Shown here one piece after another: positions 5,788 through 8,415 of a stretch of 8,415 nucleotides of DNA; positions within the stretch are counted from its first letter, which is position 1, and every line of letters starts with the position of its first letter. Source of the stretch: Clostridia bacterium (GTDB lineage Bacteria > Bacillota > Clostridia > Oscillospirales > CAG-272); assembly GCA_900753295.1 (NCBI GenBank), contig CAADYQ010000192.1, positions 1 to 8,415 on the forward strand, in the 5' to 3' direction. Under the pieces are notes generated by a model. The model was given only the letters and a program-made list of their open reading frames with translations. It had not been told where the DNA came from and made no database searches. The position numbers and the translations under genes were made by a program.

Positions 5788-7407
5788 ATGAAGATAACAT
5801 TTCTCGGTGCCGCGCACGAGGTCACAGGCTCGTGTACGCTCGTTGAGGCGTGCGGCAAAAGGTTCCTTGTAGACTGCGGGATGGAGCAGGGTCCGGACAT
5901 TTACGAAAACAGCGAGCTGCCCGTGGTGCCCGCAGATATAGACTTCGTATTTCTCACCCATGCGCATATAGACCACTCGGGCAAGCTCCCGCTGCTCACC
6001 AAAAACGGATTTACCGGAAAGGTCTATTCCACTGCCGCCACGCGCGACCTTGCCGCCATAATGCTTGCGGATTCCGCAAGCATACAGCAGTCCGAGGCGG
6101 TCTGGCGCGACCGCCGCGCCAAGCGCTCGGGCGGCGAGGGCTACACGCCGATGTATACCGTTGACGATGTGAACGCGCTCATGCGGCGGTTCGAGGATGC
6201 CGATTACGGCGAGGAGGTCGCGCCCGCCGCCGGCATAACGGCTGTTTTTTACGACGCGGGACATCTGCTCGGCTCGGCAAGCATTAGGATCACGCTTAGC
6301 GAGGGCGATGAGAGGCGTGTCATCGTGTTCTCCGGCGACGTGGGAACGCCCGACCGCCCGATAATTTGCGATCCCACCGTGCCGGACGGCGCCGATGCGG
6401 TGGTGATCGAATCCACATACGGCGACCGTGTGCGCGACGCGGAGAAGCGCAGTGAGCGGTGGGATATCCCGCTTGCGCGTGTGATAGACGAAACGATGGC
6501 GCGCGGCGGCAATGTGGTGATACCGTCGTTCGCGGTCGGCAGAACGCAGGAGCTGCTTTACAGCATCCGCCGGATAAAGGAGGCTCACCTTACAAAGGCG
6601 GATTTCCCCGTGTGGCTCGACAGCCCGCTCGCGATAGAGGCGACAAATATTTATCTCAAAACGAAGGCGGAATATTTCGATGACGAGACGCGCGGGCTGA
6701 TCGAGAAGGGCGTAAATCCCATCGGCTTTCCGGGGCTTTCCCTTGCGGTATCGAGCGACGAGTCAAAGGCGATAAACAGCGACAAAACGCCGAAGGTCAT
6801 CATTTCCGCCTCCGGAATGTGCGAGGCGGGCAGAATACGCCACCATCTCAAATACAACCTCTGGCGTCCCGAGTCCACCGTGCTTTTTGTGGGATATCAG
6901 GTGGAGGGAACGTTGGGCAGAAAGCTGCTTGACGGCGCGGGGTATGTCAATCTGTTCGGCGAGGAGATAAAGGTAATGGCGCATATCGAAAGGCTGGACG
7001 GCGTTTCGGGACACGCGGACAAAAACGGACTGCTCGCATGGCTGCGCGGGATCGGCGGCACGCCGGGCAAGGTGTTCGTCAATCACGGAGCCGACACGGT
7101 ATGCGATGATTTTGCCGCCGCAGTCACTGCGGAGCTGGGCATTCCCGCCGTCGCGCCGTACAGCGGCGACGCGTTTGATCTTTGTGACCTTGAGCAGGTC
7201 GCCGTCGGCAGCCGCAAAAAAGCCGAGCGTGGCAGCGCGGCGGAGCGCCGGCGCTCAACGTCGGCGGTCTGGTCGCGTCTTTACGCCGCAGGCATGCGCC
7301 TGATGAGCGTTATCGAGCATATGCGCGGAGGAAAAAGCAAGGACCTTGCCGCGCTCACCTCGCGTATAAATTCGCTTTGCGATAAATACGGGAAGGATCG
7401 TAGCTGA
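5788..7407 (+). CDS. MBL-fold beta-CASP metallohydrolase, predicted ribonuclease (CPSF73/RNA-specificity type)
   Basis: This is a cytoplasmic protein of 539 residues. The metallo-beta-lactamase core binds two zinc ions through HAHIDH (58-63), the histidine of DAGHLLGS (H159) and the aspartate of FSGDVG (D184). The beta-CASP module follows, with motif A glutamate in ESTYGDR (208-214), VVIPSFAVGRTQELL (243-257), LDSPLA (277-282) and ISASGMCEAGRI (339-350). The C-terminal RNA-specificity part returns to the core with motif B histidine in VSGHAD (H409) and motif C histidine in VNHGAD (H433). All catalytic residues are intact. This is the CPSF73/archaeal-type family of RNA-cleaving enzymes, distinct from RNase J; bacterial members are mostly uncharacterised, so nuclease activity is inferred from the family. 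Unusual is a basic tail of about 65 residues (475-539), rich in Arg, Lys and Ala and probably helical. GGAGG 7 nt upstream supports the start. The gene is monocistronic and ends before a strong hairpin. Confidence 0.9.
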   Translation: MKITFLGAAHEVTGSCTLVEACGKRFLVDCGMEQGPDIYENSELPVVPADIDFVFLTHAHIDHSGKLPLLTKNGFTGKVYSTAATRDLAAIMLADSASIQQSEAVWRDRRAKRSGGEGYTPMYTVDDVNALMRRFEDADYGEEVAPAAGITAVFYDAGHLLGSASIRITLSEGDERRVIVFSGDVGTPDRPIICDPTVPDGADAVVIESTYGDRVRDAEKRSERWDIPLARVIDETMARGGNVVIPSFAVGRTQELLYSIRRIKEAHLTKADFPVWLDSPLAIEATNIYLKTKAEYFDDETRGLIEKGVNPIGFPGLSLAVSSDESKAINSDKTPKVIISASGMCEAGRIRHHLKYNLWRPESTVLFVGYQVEGTLGRKLLDGAGYVNLFGEEIKVMAHIERLDGVSGHADKNGLLAWLRGIGGTPGKVFVNHGADTVCDDFAAAVTAELGIPAVAPYSGDAFDLCDLEQVAVGSRKKAERGSAAERRRSTSAVWSRLYAAGMRLMSVIEHMRGGKSKDLAALTSRINSLCDKYGKDRS

Positions 7408-7428
7408 CGGGGTCCCGAACGGAATATA

Positions 7429-7469
7429 AAAGGGGCTGTTAAAAGCATCAAGCTTTTAACAGCCCCTTT
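7429..7469. terminator. Bidirectional rho-independent terminator between convergent genes
   Basis: AAAGGGGCTGTTAAAAGC (7429-7446) is the exact reverse complement of 7452-7469, an 18-bp stem with an ATCAA loop. It begins 22 nt after the nuclease stop and lies 10 nt beyond the lipoprotein stop. The minus-strand tail TTTTATATT is U-rich and the plus-strand side ends TTTGGTGTTT, so both genes could terminate here. Confidence 0.85.
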
Positions 7470-7479
7470 GGTGTTTCGG

Positions 7480-8265
7480 TCATTTATCGTTATCATCGAT
7501 GACCGAGAGCGGGAACCATGTTTCCTTTTCGCTCGTCGGGTCAAAGCGGAGGATGCCGAGCTTGGTCGCGCAGAAACCGCAGCCCTGCCATTCGAGCAGA
7601 GACGTTACCGCAAGCTTGCCGTAAAGCTCGGATGAGGTGAGGGTGGAGGTCCTGCCGTCGGTGCCGACGCGCATGAGAGAGGGCGTCTCGCCGGCTATGG
7701 CTATAAGCACTGCCGAGCCGTCGGCGGTGAGCGCGGCGGCGGTCGGCTCGCCGTCAAGCGAGGTGACAAGGCGGCGGCTCCATGAAGATGCGCCCGAGGC
7801 GGGGGCGAGGATATAAATGTTCGCCTTGCCGCCCGCAAAGGTCACAAGAATGCATCCGGCGTCGCGGGCGAATATCCCGCGGCACGCCTCGTTTATCACA
7901 GGGGTCACGCTGCCGTCATCGGAGCGGAAGGACACGCCGGACTGCGTGCCGGTAAAGCAGCCGCCGGGCACCGCAAGGCTCCTCACCTCACCGCCGTAGG
8001 GGTCGGTGTCGGAGAGAAAAAGCGTGTCGTTGCGCAGGGAGAGGTAGACCGTGCGGGAGTAGTATTTGTAGGTGGTCTTGCTCATTTTTTCGGCGTAGCG
8101 CTCGTCATACTTGCCGGAGGGGAGATTTTCCGGCAGCTCGTAGACTATGGAGGAGACGGGGACCGTCTCGCGGGCGGCACAGCCGGATAAAAGCGCGGCA
8201 AAAATGACGGCGGCAAGCAGAAGCGCCGAGACTTTTGCAAGGGTTGGAGTCGATGTATGTCGCAT
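7480..8265 (-). CDS. Predicted lipoprotein of unknown function
   Basis: This is a protein of 261 residues with a lipoprotein signal peptide: a short basic start, a hydrophobic stretch (about residues 13-26) and the lipobox LLSGC with the lipidated cysteine at position 29. It should be anchored to the outer face of the cytoplasmic membrane. I do not recognise the family. The mature part is mostly short beta-type segments, such as TVYLSLRNDTLFLSD, KANIYILAP, GSAVLIAIAGETPSLMRVGTDG and LGILRFDPTSEKETWFPL. This reads like part of a beta-propeller (repeated strand, turn, aspartate/glycine, strand), but I cannot count clean blades. GGAGG (8273-8277) 7 nt before the ATG fixes the start. No clear promoter lies just upstream; instead there is a palindrome array, so it may be read from its own weak promoter or from a gene beyond the window. 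It ends 10 nt before the shared hairpin terminator. Confidence 0.8.
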   Translation of the reverse strand: MRHTSTPTLAKVSALLLAAVIFAALLSGCAARETVPVSSIVYELPENLPSGKYDERYAEKMSKTTYKYYSRTVYLSLRNDTLFLSDTDPYGGEVRSLAVPGGCFTGTQSGVSFRSDDGSVTPVINEACRGIFARDAGCILVTFAGGKANIYILAPASGASSWSRRLVTSLDGEPTAAALTADGSAVLIAIAGETPSLMRVGTDGRTSTLTSSELYGKLAVTSLLEWQGCGFCATKLGILRFDPTSEKETWFPLSVIDDNDK

Positions 8266-8287
8266 TTGGAGACCTCCGAGGGGGAAA

Positions 8288-8359
8288 TGATATACGGCTT
8301 ACGCCGTGTGATATATTTTGCTAACGCAAAATATGATATACGCCTACGGCGTATGATAT
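8288..8359. repeat. Array of three palindromes separated by TGATAT
   Basis: TGATAT occurs four times (8288-8293, 8309-8314, 8334-8339, 8354-8359). Between successive copies sit ACGGC/GCCGT with a TTAC loop (8294-8307), ATATTTTGC/GCAAAATAT with a TAAC loop (8313-8334), and ATACGCC/GGCGTAT with a TAC loop (8338-8354). The stems differ in sequence but share the same layout, so the unit is a framed hairpin and not a copied sequence. Similar framed palindromes occur between genes in Oscillospirales genomes (recollection). It lies directly upstream of the lipoprotein gene. Confidence 0.75.
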
Positions 8360-8361
8360 CC

Positions 8362-8409
8362 GGCGGGGAATTTAGTTGAAAGAAGATTTCGAGGTTCAGT
8401 TACCCCGCC
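8362..8409. repeat. 7-bp GC-rich inverted repeat around a 34-nt spacer
   Basis: GGCGGGG (8362-8368) is exactly complementary to CCCCGCC (8403-8409). The pair encloses a purine-rich spacer and abuts the palindrome array. It may be the flank of the same element or a weak terminator for a gene beyond the window edge. Confidence 0.4.
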
Positions 8410-8415
8410 TCGCTA

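Noticed and set aside
5764..6588. Minus-strand reading frame of 274 codons opposite the beta-CASP gene
   Set aside because: It has no recognisable domain and composition typical of an antisense shadow. It overlaps an intact catalytic domain and the promoter region.
5788..7407. RNase J assignment for the beta-CASP protein
   Set aside because: Motifs such as ISASGMCEAGRI and VSGHAD, and the absence of the RNase J C-terminal domain, place it with the CPSF73-like RNA-specificity group.
8288..8359. Short CRISPR-like array with TGATAT as repeat
   Set aside because: The repeat is only 6 bp and the intervening segments are themselves palindromes of 15-19 bp. There are no cas genes in the window.

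Overview
This window has six convincing protein genes, arranged as divergent and convergent pairs separated by strong hairpin terminators. Coding regions are moderately GC-rich and intergenic regions AT-rich. Shine-Dalgarno sequences are strong, there are promoters of TTGNNN-17-TATAAT/TAAAAT type, several with an extended -10, and palindromic intergenic elements occur at both ends. Together with the gene families this suggests a chromosomal segment of an anaerobic Clostridia-type Firmicute, probably Oscillospirales or a relative. That assignment is inference from style and family content; no rRNA or other phylogenetic marker is present. No tRNA, rRNA, transposase, CRISPR array or phage gene was seen.

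Layout. Positions 1-427 are non-coding and hold hairpins, a 69-bp-period degenerate tandem repeat and a bidirectional-type terminator. Positions 428-2694 (minus strand) are a two-gene operon: a DUF1538 membrane protein with two homologous halves, then a small soluble protein that looks like two PII-type domains in tandem. Positions 2695-2843 hold divergent promoters. A MATE-family efflux transporter (2844-4304, plus) converges on an RlmI-like rRNA cytosine methyltransferase (4396-5619, minus), with a 17-bp perfect hairpin between them. A second divergent promoter region (5620-5787) leads to a beta-CASP metallo-beta-lactamase-fold nuclease (5788-7407, plus). That gene converges on a small lipoprotein gene (7480-8265, minus) across an 18-bp perfect hairpin. 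Upstream of the lipoprotein is a run of three palindromes separated by TGATAT.

How the genes work together. The only tight functional unit is the DUF1538/PII-like operon. A duplicated polytopic membrane protein is co-transcribed with a duplicated PII-like protein, which suggests a transporter gated or sensed by its own PII-type regulator. The methyltransferase and the beta-CASP protein both point to RNA metabolism but are divergently transcribed from separate promoters. The MATE transporter and the lipoprotein are independent units. The best candidates for something little described are the DUF1538/PII-like pair, the 69-bp repeat region in its 3' flank, and the palindrome array at 8288-8359.
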